Translations under genes and position numbers: made by a program
The notes under the pieces: generated by a model
Seen by the model: only the letters and a program-made list of their open reading frames with translations
Told to the model about the DNA's origin: nothing
Database searches by the model: none
Assembly: GCF_037963865.1 (NCBI RefSeq)
Contig: NZ_CP150170.1
Span: 3,782,001-3,846,000 of the forward strand
Reading direction: 5' to 3'
DNA: 64,000 bases
Source: Paenibacillus sp. FSL R10-2734
Lineage (GTDB): Bacteria; Bacillota; Bacilli; Paenibacillales; Paenibacillaceae
Shown here: in pieces, positions 1 through 7,851 of the stretch
How positions within the stretch are numbered: the first letter of the stretch is position 1
Layout: each line of letters begins with the position of its first letter

Positions 1-3
1 AGT

Positions 4-609
4 GTGATTCCAGTGCAGTTGGAAAAAATAGTTAATTATCATAAAGCTTTGGCTGACCCAACGCGATTACGTTTATTGTTGCTTCTGTCGCAAGGAGAAA
101 TGCACGGACAAGCGCTGGCTGAAAAATTGAATTTGTCGCAACCAACAGTAACTCATCATGCAGGGAAATTGCGTGAAGCGGCTCTAATTAAGGAACGACG
201 CGACAAAAATACGGTTTATTTTAAGCTGAATCCAGAGTTCATTAGTAGTGGCGCTGAGGCTTCAATTCAGTTTATTTTTTCGAAAGGAGCGAGGAATATG
301 GAAGAGAAGTCACCTGAGAATAGTCTTAAGGAATCTGTGCTTCGTAATTTTTTCTCGAAGGATGGTCGACTTCGGCAAATCCCGGCACAATACAAGAAGA
401 AGTTGATCGCGCTTCAGTACATGGTAGAGAAGCTAGAGCCAGGGGTGGTTTATACTGAGAAGGATATCAATGAGTTCATTAAGCAGTTTCATGAAGATTT
501 CGCCACCATTCGGCGTGAATTTATTATGCATCAGTTTATGTACCGTGAGAATGACAAATACGAGCTTAATCCTCAAGAAATATGGACACGTTGGGAAGAT
601 GTCACTTAA
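4..609 (+). CDS. ArsR-family HTH regulator with C-terminal DUF2087-like domain
   Basis: Winged-helix repressor of the ArsR type. Residues about 10-75 carry the HTH (KALADPTRLRLLLLL, then SQPTVTHHAGKLREAALI as the recognition region). The C-terminal half (about 105-195; FFSKDGRLRQIPAQYKKK, then VYTEKDINEFI and RREFIMHQFMYR) looks like the DUF2087 domain that often follows such HTHs. No metal-binding cysteine motif is visible, so the signal is unknown. The GTG at 4 is the first possible start; a second GTG at 13 would give a more usual MQLEKIVNYHKAL start. The gene begins at the window edge, so its RBS and any upstream extension cannot be seen. It ends at TAA just before a promoter-like region that serves the next gene. 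Confidence 0.8.
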   Translation: MIPVQLEKIVNYHKALADPTRLRLLLLLSQGEMHGQALAEKLNLSQPTVTHHAGKLREAALIKERRDKNTVYFKLNPEFISSGAEASIQFIFSKGARNMEEKSPENSLKESVLRNFFSKDGRLRQIPAQYKKKLIALQYMVEKLEPGVVYTEKDINEFIKQFHEDFATIRREFIMHQFMYRENDKYELNPQEIWTRWEDVT

Positions 610-675
610 TGATCATAAATTTGTTAACGATTTGTGTCGAATGGGAATATGCTGATTAATAAAGAGGAATTCGAA

Positions 676-700
676 TATAATATAATTGTAAGCGCTAACA
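676..700 (+). promoter_or_regulatory. -10 region with overlapping cre-like operator
   Basis: Overlapping TATAAT hexamers (676-681 and 681-686) are followed at once by TGTAAGCGCTAACA (687-700), one mismatch from the perfect palindromic cre TGTAAGCGCTTACA. A cre directly downstream of a -10 is the classical position for repression by CcpA. No strong -35 is seen. The site would control the gene starting at 731; this is an inference from sequence only. Confidence 0.6.
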
Positions 701-730
701 AAGCTGGCTTTTAGAGAGGAGAATTCCCAT

Positions 731-1186
731 ATGTTTTTCAAACGCACAAAAAAACAACCCAAATCCGATCATGTAACCGTTACCTTGACTCAAGTAAAAC
801 AGGCGATTAGAAAATTTGAAGAAGAAATGCCTGCGCTCATTAATAGAACAGCCTTAATCCTTGACGATAAAAGAATAGACTTGAGTCGACTAAAACGATA
901 TTTAGGTGGAGTACCGGAGCAGAATTTCTATATGTCACGTGAGACCTATGAAGTTTTCGAGGAACAAGATAAGCTAGTTCCGTATTATCTTGATATGGTT
1001 CAGTCCGCTGTAGACAATTACATCAGTGATACAGGTCAACTGCCACTCGTTGAAGATGCTTGGTTACCAGAGGTTCATTATCGATTGCTAGCTACAGAAA
1101 GTTATCTTAAAGAAACCCCTCCCTTCCCTCTATATATAACTCAAGAGGAAATGATGCTGACACATCGAGCGGAGCATTTTGAGTAG
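731..1186 (+). CDS. Hypothetical protein (DUF3939-like)
   Basis: A 151-residue soluble protein with a basic N-terminus (MFFKRTKKQPKSDH), no signal peptide and no membrane segment. It resembles the small DUF3939 proteins of Bacillales, but that assignment is from memory and tentative. The mid part has RTALILDDKRIDLSRLKRYLGG and the C-terminus is acidic/aromatic. The ATG at 731 is preceded by a good RBS (AGAGGAGA, about 715-722). It is monocistronic: a promoter and cre-like site lie upstream and a terminator hairpin follows at about 1214-1271. The function is unknown; the cre suggests expression falls on preferred sugars. Confidence 0.7.
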   Translation: MFFKRTKKQPKSDHVTVTLTQVKQAIRKFEEEMPALINRTALILDDKRIDLSRLKRYLGGVPEQNFYMSRETYEVFEEQDKLVPYYLDMVQSAVDNYISDTGQLPLVEDAWLPEVHYRLLATESYLKETPPFPLYITQEEMMLTHRAEHFE

Positions 1187-1213
1187 ATGAGTGATGAATC
1201 TGAAGTAAATCAT

Positions 1214-1271
1214 ATAAAGGCCATTCGGTAGAAGAGGAGATAGTTGTTCCTTTTTACAGAATGGTCTTTTC
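1214..1271 (+). terminator. Rho-independent terminator
   Basis: AAAGGCCATTC pairs with GAATGGTCTTTT (one G-T pair) across a loop of about 30 nt, ending in a T-run. It closes the transcript of the 731-1186 gene. Confidence 0.6.
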
Positions 1272-1350
1272 ATTGTCTCCAAAGGCATAGTACAATAGAT
1301 TTCTAAAAGTTCAAGTCAGAAAATCAACATCACATAAGGGGAATCGCTTG

Positions 1351-2022
1351 ATGAAAGAATTACAAGCTATATTATTTGATCTGGATAATACATTAATGGA
1401 TCGCGATAATACATTTCGTAGTTTTACTACTCAGTTTGTTCAGGATTTTCTAGGACATCTGGAACCTGCGGAAGCGCAGAAGGTTATAGAGGACATGATC
1501 CTCAGAGATGCTGATGGATACCGTGATAAGGACGGATTCTTCGTGGAGCTAAGCGAGGTACTACCATGGGAAACGCCAGTTACGGCTGAACATATTCGTG
1601 CGTATTACGATGCAAGCTATATTAATCACGGAGCAACGATGAAGCATGCCGTGGAGGTTCTAAAGTACTGCATAGAGCGTGGTTATACCCTTGGGCTGGT
1701 TACTAACGGCAAAGTGGACATTCAGAATACTAAAATTGATACCCTTGGCCTAAGAGAGTACTTCAAGGCTATTGTCATATCTGGAGAAGTAGGAATCGCT
1801 AAGCCTGATCCTGAGATATATCAACTTGCTCTAAATAGATTGGGAGTTACTGCGGATCAGACGTTGTTTATTGGAGACCATCCAGTGAATGATATCTGGG
1901 GAGCAGGCAAAGCAGGGCTTCAAGGAATTTGGCTGCAAAGAAAACATGCTTGGGACGATCAGCTGGACATACAACCTTGGAAAATGATTCATGAGTTGAA
2001 TGAGCTTAAGTCCATTTTGTAA
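1351..2022 (+). CDS. HAD-superfamily hydrolase (YjjG-like phosphatase)
   Basis: A 223-residue haloacid-dehalogenase phosphatase. Motif I is FDLDNTLMD (nucleophile Asp and acid/base Asp, about residues 9-17), motif II is LVTNGK, the motif III Lys is in GIAKPDPEIY, and motif IV is FIGDHPVNDIWGA. The helical cap between motifs I and II makes it subfamily I, as in YjjG-type nucleotidases; the real substrate cannot be read. The ATG at 1351 was chosen: AAGGGG lies at 1336-1341, nine bases upstream. The in-frame TTG at 1348 is an alternative start. It stands alone between a terminator and the 2040 promoter. Confidence 0.85.
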   Translation: MKELQAILFDLDNTLMDRDNTFRSFTTQFVQDFLGHLEPAEAQKVIEDMILRDADGYRDKDGFFVELSEVLPWETPVTAEHIRAYYDASYINHGATMKHAVEVLKYCIERGYTLGLVTNGKVDIQNTKIDTLGLREYFKAIVISGEVGIAKPDPEIYQLALNRLGVTADQTLFIGDHPVNDIWGAGKAGLQGIWLQRKHAWDDQLDIQPWKMIHELNELKSIL

Positions 2023-2039
2023 TAATTTGAAATTTGTAG

Positions 2040-2069
2040 TTGACATTATACTGCTGCGCCGATTATGAT
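2040..2069 (+). promoter_or_regulatory. Sigma-A promoter of the tiny ORF unit
   Basis: TTGACA at 2040-2045, an 18-nt spacer, then TATGAT at 2064-2069. It sits 18 bases after the stop codon of the HAD gene and 34 bases before the start of a 23-codon ORF. Confidence 0.65.
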
Positions 2070-2103
2070 AACAGCATCTTATTTCGGAAGGAGACGATGT
2101 TTT

Positions 2104-2175
2104 ATGACAGTTTTTAATGTAAGTAATTCAACTGTTGTGGATACGTGTCTTCCGGGAACAGCTGCTGCCGAATAA
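2104..2175 (+). CDS. 23-residue peptide ORF with own promoter and terminator
   Basis: ATG at 2104, 23 codons, TAA at 2173-2175. The peptide begins MTVFNVSNSTVV and ends LPGTAAAE. It has a strong RBS (GGAAGGAG, about 2084-2092), a consensus promoter 34 bases upstream (2040-2069) and a strong terminator at 2220-2256. The unit would make a stand-alone RNA of roughly 180 nt. It could be a leader-peptide attenuator for the rsgA-like gene at 2514, a dual-function small RNA, or a small protein. I do not recognise the peptide. Confidence 0.45.
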   Translation: MTVFNVSNSTVVDTCLPGTAAAE

Positions 2176-2219
2176 ATGATTCGTGCAGTTTAGCAGATAA
2201 GCTCTATTACGCTTATTAG

Positions 2220-2256
2220 AGCCGCGGGAACCGTATCGGGTCCGGCGGCTTTTTTG
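2220..2256 (+). terminator. Rho-independent terminator after the tiny ORF
   Basis: GCCGCGGGAACC pairs with GGGTCCGGCGGC around GTATC and is followed by TTTTTT. It ends the 2040-2256 transcript. Confidence 0.75.
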
Positions 2257-2407
2257 CGTGTATAGATCCGATAGGATTTGTAGTTTAGAGTCTATTTATC
2301 TATATATCGCACGGAAAAATGAACTTATCCTAGTTTTTTGGATGAGACACTTTCTGATTGTGTGTGCACTTTTTGTCCTTTTCGTCCTAGAGGAGTTCAT
2401 AAAGTGT

Positions 2408-2445
2408 AGACCGCCGCCGGAGTCATAATTTCCGGCGGCTTTTTG
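2408..2445 (+). terminator. Second GC-rich terminator upstream of rsgA
   Basis: CGCCGCCGGA, loop GTCATAATT, TCCGGCGGC, then TTTTT. It shares the GCCGCCGGA stem with the terminator at 2220. It lies 70 bases before the rsgA start codon, so it could stop read-through or act as a leader attenuator. Between the two hairpins (2257-2407) I see no convincing gene. Confidence 0.6.
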
Positions 2446-2513
2446 TGTTCTCGGAAAACGCTAGAAGTGTAAGGAAAATAAAAAATATAAACATATCGTT
2501 TGGGAGGATTTAA

Positions 2514-3605
2514 ATGACTAACATACAGCAATATGGATGGAATGAAAACTGGAATACGAAATGGAATGAAAGGTGGAATCAGCCGGAGGATAAACAACAT
2601 ATTCCCGGAAGAATCGTTGGAGATTTTGGAAGTAAGTATAGGGTGATGACTGATTTGGGTGAGACATGGGGAGAGCTATCAGGTAAGCTGAGACACACGT
2701 TTGTTGCTTCAGGTGATTTTCCTGCAATCGGTGACTGGGTGGTTCTTTCAATGCAGGATGGCGGTGAACACGCAATTATACATGGGGTATTGCCTCGGCA
2801 TAGCGTCATCTCACGTAAGGTAGCAGGTAACACACAAGAGGAGCAAATTGTTGCTTCGAATGTAGACACCTTATTTCTGGTCAGTGCTTTGAATGATGAC
2901 TTTAATGTTCGGCGAATGGAGCGATACCTAATCATGGCTTGGAACAGTGGAGCAAATCCAGTCATTCTGCTGACAAAAGCGGATCTTTGCTTAAATGCAG
3001 ATAGTAAAATCGCTGAAATGGAAAGCGCCGCTCCAGGTGTTTCAGTTCATGCAGTTAGCGCATTGCAGGATGATGGACGTGAGAAACTGCTGCCGTACAT
3101 CGGCAGAGGACAGACAGTGGCTCTAACGGGCTCATCAGGCTGTGGTAAATCAACGATGGTCAACTGGCTATGCGGTAAGGACCTTCAGCTTACACAGGAT
3201 GTTAGAGAAGGGGATAGCCGCGGACGTCATACTACTACTCACCGTGAATTGTTTGTTATGCCAGACGGAGGAATTATAGTGGATACACCGGGGATGCGTG
3301 AGCTACAGCTGTGGGAAGATGAAGGTGGACTAGATCTGGCGTTCAGTGATATCAGCAGTTTAGCTGCCGCATGTCGTTTTAGTAACTGCAGACATGAACG
3401 TGAAGAGGGCTGTGCGGTACTGGAAGCAGTTCGAACTGGTGAGCTAGAAGAGAAGAGACTGCTGAACTATCGAAAGACACAGCGTGAGCTGCTGTACCAA
3501 AGCACCAAAGAGGTGAAGCTCAAAAGAAAAAGCACTGCTTCTTCTAAAGTCAGCTCGTCAAGGACTAGAGGGAACGGATGGCGCAAAGAATTGGATGAGT
3601 ATTAG
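2514..3605 (+). CDS. rsgA: Ribosome small-subunit GTPase A (RsgA/YjeQ family)
   Basis: Circularly permuted GTPase that works late in 30S ribosomal subunit maturation. An OB-fold N-terminus (about 25-100) is followed by the permuted G motifs: G4 LLTKADL (about 152), G1 GSSGCGKST (about 204), G2 near RGRHTTTHREL and G3 DTPGM (about 260). A C-terminal zinc knuckle follows (CRFSNCRHEREEGC, about 285-298) and then a basic tail. The extended N-terminus (WNENWNTKWNERWN) is unusual. Length, 363 residues, is a little over the normal 290-350. It is probably the accessory paralogue, because the canonical gene normally lies beside prkC. ATG 2514 has GGGAGG about 8 bases upstream. A bidirectional terminator follows. 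Confidence 0.85.
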   Translation: MTNIQQYGWNENWNTKWNERWNQPEDKQHIPGRIVGDFGSKYRVMTDLGETWGELSGKLRHTFVASGDFPAIGDWVVLSMQDGGEHAIIHGVLPRHSVISRKVAGNTQEEQIVASNVDTLFLVSALNDDFNVRRMERYLIMAWNSGANPVILLTKADLCLNADSKIAEMESAAPGVSVHAVSALQDDGREKLLPYIGRGQTVALTGSSGCGKSTMVNWLCGKDLQLTQDVREGDSRGRHTTTHRELFVMPDGGIIVDTPGMRELQLWEDEGGLDLAFSDISSLAAACRFSNCRHEREEGCAVLEAVRTGELEEKRLLNYRKTQRELLYQSTKEVKLKRKSTASSKVSSSRTRGNGWRKELDEY

Positions 3606-3662
3606 AAGGATTTTAAAAGACGTGGATAGGTACATTAGGCGTGTATAAATAGGATAGAAAAT

Positions 3663-3718
3663 TAAAAGGGGCCGTCCCAGCAGCCATTTACATGGCTTTT
3701 GGGACAGCCCCCTTATAT
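3663..3718 (+). terminator. Bidirectional terminator between convergent rsgA and azoR
   Basis: AAGGGGCCGTCCCA pairs with TGGGACAGCCCCCTT, with a small inner pairing (AGCC/GGCT). It lies between two convergent genes and can serve both strands. Confidence 0.75.
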
Positions 3719-3744
3719 ATTGAATCGGATCTTTTAGGCTTAGA

Positions 3745-4371
3745 TTAGAATGATGCAGCTGTTTCTTTAGCCAATTGTAGTCCGTTCTCGATGATTTCAG
3801 CGGATTGTGCAGGAAGTTGGTTGTGACCTTCGATGATTACTTGTGTAATATCTTTGATACCCCAAAGGTTAAGGTTACCAATGATGAAGTTTACAGCCAT
3901 TTCAGCACTTGCTGCAGGACCTTCGGAATAAATGCCGCCTCTAGCGTTCAGGACGATTGCTTTTTTACCAGTCAAAAGACCAACTGGACCTTCAGCAGTG
4001 TAAGAGAATGTTTTGCCAGCTTGGCAAAGGTAATCGACATAAGTATGCAATACAGCAGGTACAGTCATGTTCCACAGAGGGAAACCGAATACTACTTTAT
4101 CAGCAGCGATGAACTGTTCCAAATATTTATTAACTATAGCAGCACCAGCTACTTCTTCAGCTGTTAATTCGTAACCTTGAGCAGCTTTGTACATAGCAGT
4201 GATCAGAGTGTTGTCGTAGTAAGGAAGTTGCTCTGCGAACAGATCAAGTTCAGTGATTTCATCCTCTGGATTGTTGAGTTTGTAGTTCTCCAAGAATTCG
4301 TTGTAAAGCTTAACACTTACGGATTGTTCTGCTGGACGATTGTTTGCTTTGATAAATAATACTTTAGACAT
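3745..4371 (-). CDS. azoR: FMN-dependent NADH-azoreductase
   Basis: Flavodoxin-fold quinone/azo reductase, 208 residues, the usual AzoR length. It uses FMN and NAD(P)H to reduce quinones and azo compounds by two electrons and is usually linked to thiol or electrophile stress. The N-terminal strand MSKVLFIKANNRPAEQSVS leads to the FMN phosphate loop. FGFPLWNMTVPAVLHTYVDYL (about 95-115) is the FMN isoalloxazine loop, and NARGGIYS (about 142) completes the flavin site. The start ATG at 4371 is preceded by GGGAGCAATC on the minus strand. It is monocistronic. The upstream AT-rich region (4380-4450) probably holds its promoter; no certain operator was identified. Confidence 0.9.
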   Translation of the reverse strand: MSKVLFIKANNRPAEQSVSVKLYNEFLENYKLNNPEDEITELDLFAEQLPYYDNTLITAMYKAAQGYELTAEEVAGAAIVNKYLEQFIAADKVVFGFPLWNMTVPAVLHTYVDYLCQAGKTFSYTAEGPVGLLTGKKAIVLNARGGIYSEGPAASAEMAVNFIIGNLNLWGIKDITQVIIEGHNQLPAQSAEIIENGLQLAKETAASF

Positions 4372-4583
4372 TATGATTGCTCCCTTGGATGTGTGTATTT
4401 AATATTAACTATAAATAATATAGCATGTATTCTTTTGTTTGTAAATTATTTTTTTGTAATTGAATGCTTACTTAAGGAACAAGAGTTTGAAAAACTAAAA
4501 TCCCGGTTAATAATCTTACAAGGGAATAGGAAATATTTGCCTATATCCACGAGTGTTAGAATGAATTAAAAGGAGCGATTGAT

Positions 4584-4721
4584 ATGTCCATCGATCGGTT
4601 TATCATTAAGAAATTGGACAGCTGTCACGAAGAGCATACGCGTCAAAATTTAGTGAATCTTTTTAAACTTCGAATACAAAAAGCTGAAAAAGAAGAGAAA
4701 AAGAACTATAAGATTAGCTGA
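4584..4721 (+). CDS. Small basic protein, 45 residues, unknown
   Basis: ATG at 4584 with a strong RBS (AAAGGAGCG, 4569-4577) and stop TGA at 4719-4721. The peptide starts MSIDRFIIKKLDSCHEEHTR and ends in a highly charged KAEKEEKKNYKIS helix. A perfect terminator follows at 4770-4801. RBS, ORF and terminator together support a real gene. It is not recognised; it may be a small cytoplasmic regulatory protein of the Spo0E/Sda size class, but no Spo0E signature (SxxxD) is present. Confidence 0.5.
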   Translation: MSIDRFIIKKLDSCHEEHTRQNLVNLFKLRIQKAEKEEKKNYKIS

Positions 4722-4769
4722 AATTGCCCACTACTAGTGCAATCATTACGTTATAGCTGCTCAACTTAA

Positions 4770-4806
4770 AAACAGCAAGTCTCATCAGAGACTTGCTGTT
4801 TCGTGT
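4770..4806 (+). terminator. Perfect Rho-independent terminator
   Basis: AAACAGCAAGTCTC (4770-4783), loop ATCA, GAGACTTGCTGTTT (4788-4801): 14 perfect pairs. The A-run on one side and T-run on the other let it work in both directions, also for the minus-strand gene at 4845. Confidence 0.8.
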
Positions 4807-4844
4807 GCGAAATCCTGAAGGTTTACAAAAAAACTACCCCTCTA

Positions 4845-5084
4845 TTAATAGAGGGATAGCGCCAATGAATCATTTTCACTATAACTGTGCAATATAGCTT
4901 CAGAGCCTTTAATTTCGATACTAATCAGAGAATTTAGGCATTTCTGGATGGCGTTTTTGCCCTTTTGAATTTTGAGCTCCAGCGTACTGTTAAGTAATCT
5001 AAGTACTTTCTGAGTGGGCTGTTTATTTTCTGTTGTGAAATACACAGGTACAAGTTTGTTTTGAAATGTGATGAGCATTCTCAT
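4845..5084 (-). CDS. Hypothetical protein, 79 residues
   Basis: Reads leftward from ATG at 5084, preceded on the minus strand by GCGAGGTGT about seven bases upstream. The protein (MRMLITFQNKLVPVYFTTEN and onward) is soluble, with no motif I recognise. It runs into the bidirectional terminator at 4770-4806. It could be a small conserved protein or a chance frame; the RBS and terminator favour a gene. Confidence 0.45.
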   Translation of the reverse strand: MRMLITFQNKLVPVYFTTENKQPTQKVLRLLNSTLELKIQKGKNAIQKCLNSLISIEIKGSEAILHSYSENDSLALSLY

Positions 5085-5226
5085 TTTGAAGACACCTCGC
5101 TAAAAGTATTTCATGTTAATGATAATACCCTTTGTTTCTTAATTTTACCTTAAAATTAGCTTATGATAACATAAAGATTGTTATATTAATATACATATAT
5201 ATGTAATACAGGAAGGATACAATGAT

Positions 5227-5892
5227 GTGAATGACAATGGATTGGCGGATTTATCGCATTTTTTATTCCCAGATGGAGCAAAAGGTAAAGCAATAATGGA
5301 CCAGTTACATAATGGCTCTACCGCAAAACGGATCTGTAGATTGAAATATAAAGAAAAGGAGGAGATGAAGGATCTGTGCTTGCAAATACATAAAGATCGA
5401 ATATTAGTAATCTGTAATAGTAAACCAGAATCCCTGCCCTATGAATTAAAGGACGAAAGTGAAACGGAGAGCTTTTGTCTTCAGTTGTTCGAATGTGAGA
5501 ACAAGGAGCCCAACAATAATGGGATTCCGGCATTACTAATGTCAAGAAGAAGGTTTGAGGAGCTGAGAAGAAGCTCTTGCTCATCCACACTGCAAACGCT
5601 CTCAGATTGTTTAGCCGCCGAGACAGGGGATGATGTACATTCCATCCAACTAGCACGAGTGATGAAGTGCTTCTTGGCAGAGGGAGAAATACGACTCTAC
5701 ACATCTAGTGATAGTGGATGGAGGTTCCAAAATGCAAGCTTCATGGGCGATCATTCCAGTGGCTGGTTGCTGCGAATGAGCAGTGATCCTTCCAAAGACT
5801 GGCTTATTGCCCTTCCGATTACGAAAGCACAATTATGTGGTTCAGTAACAAAGTGGATATTGCAATCCTCTCCATTTCTCACTCCACTATAG
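5227..5892 (+). CDS. Hypothetical protein, 221 residues
   Basis: GTG start at 5227 with AGGAAGGA nine bases upstream. The protein has no signal peptide or membrane segment. It is rich in Cys and Ser in the middle (RRSSCSSTLQTLSDCLAAE), with a Trp-rich C-terminal part (SGWRFQNASFMGDHSSGWLLRM). I do not recognise a family. The 3' end overlaps the 3' end of the convergent amylase by 14 bases. Upstream (5100-5226) is AT-rich with TATATTAATATACATATATATG-type sequence that could hold a promoter. Confidence 0.55.
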   Translation: MNDNGLADLSHFLFPDGAKGKAIMDQLHNGSTAKRICRLKYKEKEEMKDLCLQIHKDRILVICNSKPESLPYELKDESETESFCLQLFECENKEPNNNGIPALLMSRRRFEELRRSSCSSTLQTLSDCLAAETGDDVHSIQLARVMKCFLAEGEIRLYTSSDSGWRFQNASFMGDHSSGWLLRMSSDPSKDWLIALPITKAQLCGSVTKWILQSSPFLTPL

Positions 5893-7579
5893 CAGTTGAA
5901 TAGGGAGGAAGGGTGAGCTGGTCTGACTTCAAGGTCGCTTTATCAGATATCGTCTTTAAGATCTTGGAATAAGAGAAGCTATCAACATTGGGATGTAGTT
6001 CAATCGTTTGTTCTTCTCCAGTAAGGTTATGAACGACGAGCACCTGATCCTGAGTTGTTAGTCGTTCGTAAGCCATAACCCCGGTATTGCCAGAAGCATA
6101 GTCACGGATTCCACCATCCCGGAGCGCAGGGAACTCATTTCTTAATGCAATAAGTTCACGATATCTTACTAGCAGTGAGGTGCTGTCATTTAACTGGCTT
6201 TCGACATCAACGCTAATCTTGCCAGCATTATTACTTCCGGCCTCCCAAGTAGTCTGCCCCTTTCCTTGAACGGTTGCCATCCATCTCATGGGCTCTCGAA
6301 TCCCCTCATCTGGCTTCACACCAAGCATTCCGATTTCTTCACCGTAATAAATAAAAGGATTTCCAGGCAAAGTTAACAGTAGGGCTGCTGCCATTTTAGC
6401 ATGGTTTGAGTTGTTGTCTAATTGACTCATGACTCTGTTTTGATCATGATTCGTCAAGAAAATAGCATCGGTAAAATGGTTATCGGATATGTTGGAATAC
6501 AACTTATACGTTCGTTCCAGCGTAAAGGCAGTCCCACTGTCTTTTTCAACTTTTACAGAATTCACTAGTGTTTCTGCTAAGCCAAAGTTAAAGCTTGAGT
6601 CAAAGGCTTGATCTAAATAAGCCCCAACGGCGACAGCAGAGTTCTCCCATACCTCGCCGACTATATATGCCTCTGGATTTACTTCAATCATGGCTTTGCG
6701 GAACTCTTGCCACCAGGATACATTTTTAACGGTTGTGGCCTCATTTTTGTCACTCAAGAGATCTTCGTAGATATGCTTCGCAGCATCTAGTCGAAATCCA
6801 TCCACACCTTGCTCCAGCCAAAACTTTCCGATGTCTTTCATTTCAGTACGAACCTCAGCATTATCGAAATTCAGATCAGGCATGCCTTCCCAAAATCCGC
6901 CCAAATAATGACTGCCAAGTAAAGAATGCCACGCATTTCCACCACCCGCTGAGCTGGCGCCGTTTGCGGAACGACCTTGGTCTTCAGCCCATACGTACCA
7001 ATCGCGATATTTACTGTCGGTGTTTTTAGCCGAGTCTACGAACCATGGGTGTTCTTTGGAGGTATGATTCACAACCAGATCCATTACTATTTTGATTCCT
7101 CGTTTATGCGCTTCTGTAATTAGCTCCTGAAAATCCTCAAGCGTGCCATAATCAGGATTTATCGCACGATAATCGGTTACATCGTATCCATGATAGCTTG
7201 GCGATGGGTTGATGGGCATGAGCCAAATCCCACCGATCCCCAAATCGTCTTTGGTCTCGGGATTCCCATCGTTTAAGTAATCTAGCTTTTGGGTGATTCC
7301 TTTGAGATCTCCAATGCCATCCCCGTCTGAATCGTAGAAGGAACGAACAAATAATTCATAATAAACCGTGGAGGGTTGTTCGTCCGCCACGGTTTTGACT
7401 TTTGCAGCTTGGGGAGCAGCGGTGCTCTTTACTGAGTCTGCTTTAGGGGAAGGAGAGGCAATGGATTGCTTGTTGCTTTGATTTCCGGAACAACCGGACA
7501 GCAGTAATGCGGTTAGACTGATGCCCACCAGACTGCATATGGTCCTCTTTTTGGTTATGGATGTAACACCTTTATACAT
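5879..7579 (-). CDS. Secreted/lipoprotein alpha-amylase (GH13)
   Basis: Glycoside hydrolase family 13 enzyme cleaving alpha-1,4-glucans, exported and lipid-anchored. The signal peptide MYKGVTSITKKRTICSLVG ends in a lipobox (LLLSGC, Cys30), followed by a Ser/Lys/Pro linker. The (beta/alpha)8 barrel has the four GH13 regions: DLVVNHTS, GFRLDAAKH (nucleophile Asp), EVWE (acid Glu) and FLTNHDQNR. The barrel opens with VYYELFVRSFYDSDGDGIGDLKGI and the C-terminal beta domain is typical. The ATG at 7579 was chosen because AAGGGGAT lies about 8 bases upstream; the frame extends 55 codons further 5' but without an RBS. Two LacI/CcpA-type sites lie upstream, so sugar control is likely. Confidence 0.9.
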   Translation of the reverse strand: MYKGVTSITKKRTICSLVGISLTALLLSGCSGNQSNKQSIASPSPKADSVKSTAAPQAAKVKTVADEQPSTVYYELFVRSFYDSDGDGIGDLKGITQKLDYLNDGNPETKDDLGIGGIWLMPINPSPSYHGYDVTDYRAINPDYGTLEDFQELITEAHKRGIKIVMDLVVNHTSKEHPWFVDSAKNTDSKYRDWYVWAEDQGRSANGASSAGGGNAWHSLLGSHYLGGFWEGMPDLNFDNAEVRTEMKDIGKFWLEQGVDGFRLDAAKHIYEDLLSDKNEATTVKNVSWWQEFRKAMIEVNPEAYIVGEVWENSAVAVGAYLDQAFDSSFNFGLAETLVNSVKVEKDSGTAFTLERTYKLYSNISDNHFTDAIFLTNHDQNRVMSQLDNNSNHAKMAAALLLTLPGNPFIYYGEEIGMLGVKPDEGIREPMRWMATVQGKGQTTWEAGSNNAGKISVDVESQLNDSTSLLVRYRELIALRNEFPALRDGGIRDYASGNTGVMAYERLTTQDQVLVVHNLTGEEQTIELHPNVDSFSYSKILKTISDKATLKSDQLTLPPYSTAIVE

Positions 7580-7623
7580 ATTAAATATCCCCTTCAGTTC
7601 CAATTTTCCTATACAAGAAATGG

Positions 7624-7680
7624 AAAGCGCTTTATTTCCTATAGTACCCGAATGTAACCCTGTGGGTAAAACGTTTGCAC
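7624..7680 (-). promoter_or_regulatory. cre/LacI-family operators upstream of the amylase
   Basis: AAAGCGCTTT (7624-7633), a perfect 10-bp palindrome matching the core of cre, lies about 45 bases before the amylase start. A second site, GTGCAAACGTTTTAC on the minus strand (7666-7680), matches the TGnnAnCGnT half of LacI-type operators less well. A possible -10 (TACTAT, minus strand, 7641-7646) lies between them. This is consistent with CcpA repression plus a MalR-like regulator; inference. Confidence 0.5.
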
Positions 7681-7851
7681 AGATACAAAAACAGCAAATT
7701 GATCGATATTTAAGCATTATTTCAATAGAAATCACTACTATCATGGTTATTCTTGATTTTCCCTATGTTATTGGAGGTTTTAACCTTTTAGTAGGCATCT
7801 GCATATGCTTTAAGCAAGGGCGAAGGACCCGGTAAGAAAGGAGAATGAAGA

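Noticed and set aside
2354..2430. 28-codon frame starting MRHFLIVCALFVLFVLEEF upstream of rsgA
   Set aside because: Hydrophobic and tempting, but no RBS, and its last codons form one arm of the terminator at 2408-2445.
7745..7851. Thiamine riboswitch before the ABC importer
   Set aside because: No CTGAGA / ACC..GATCTGGATAAT-type TPP motifs were found.
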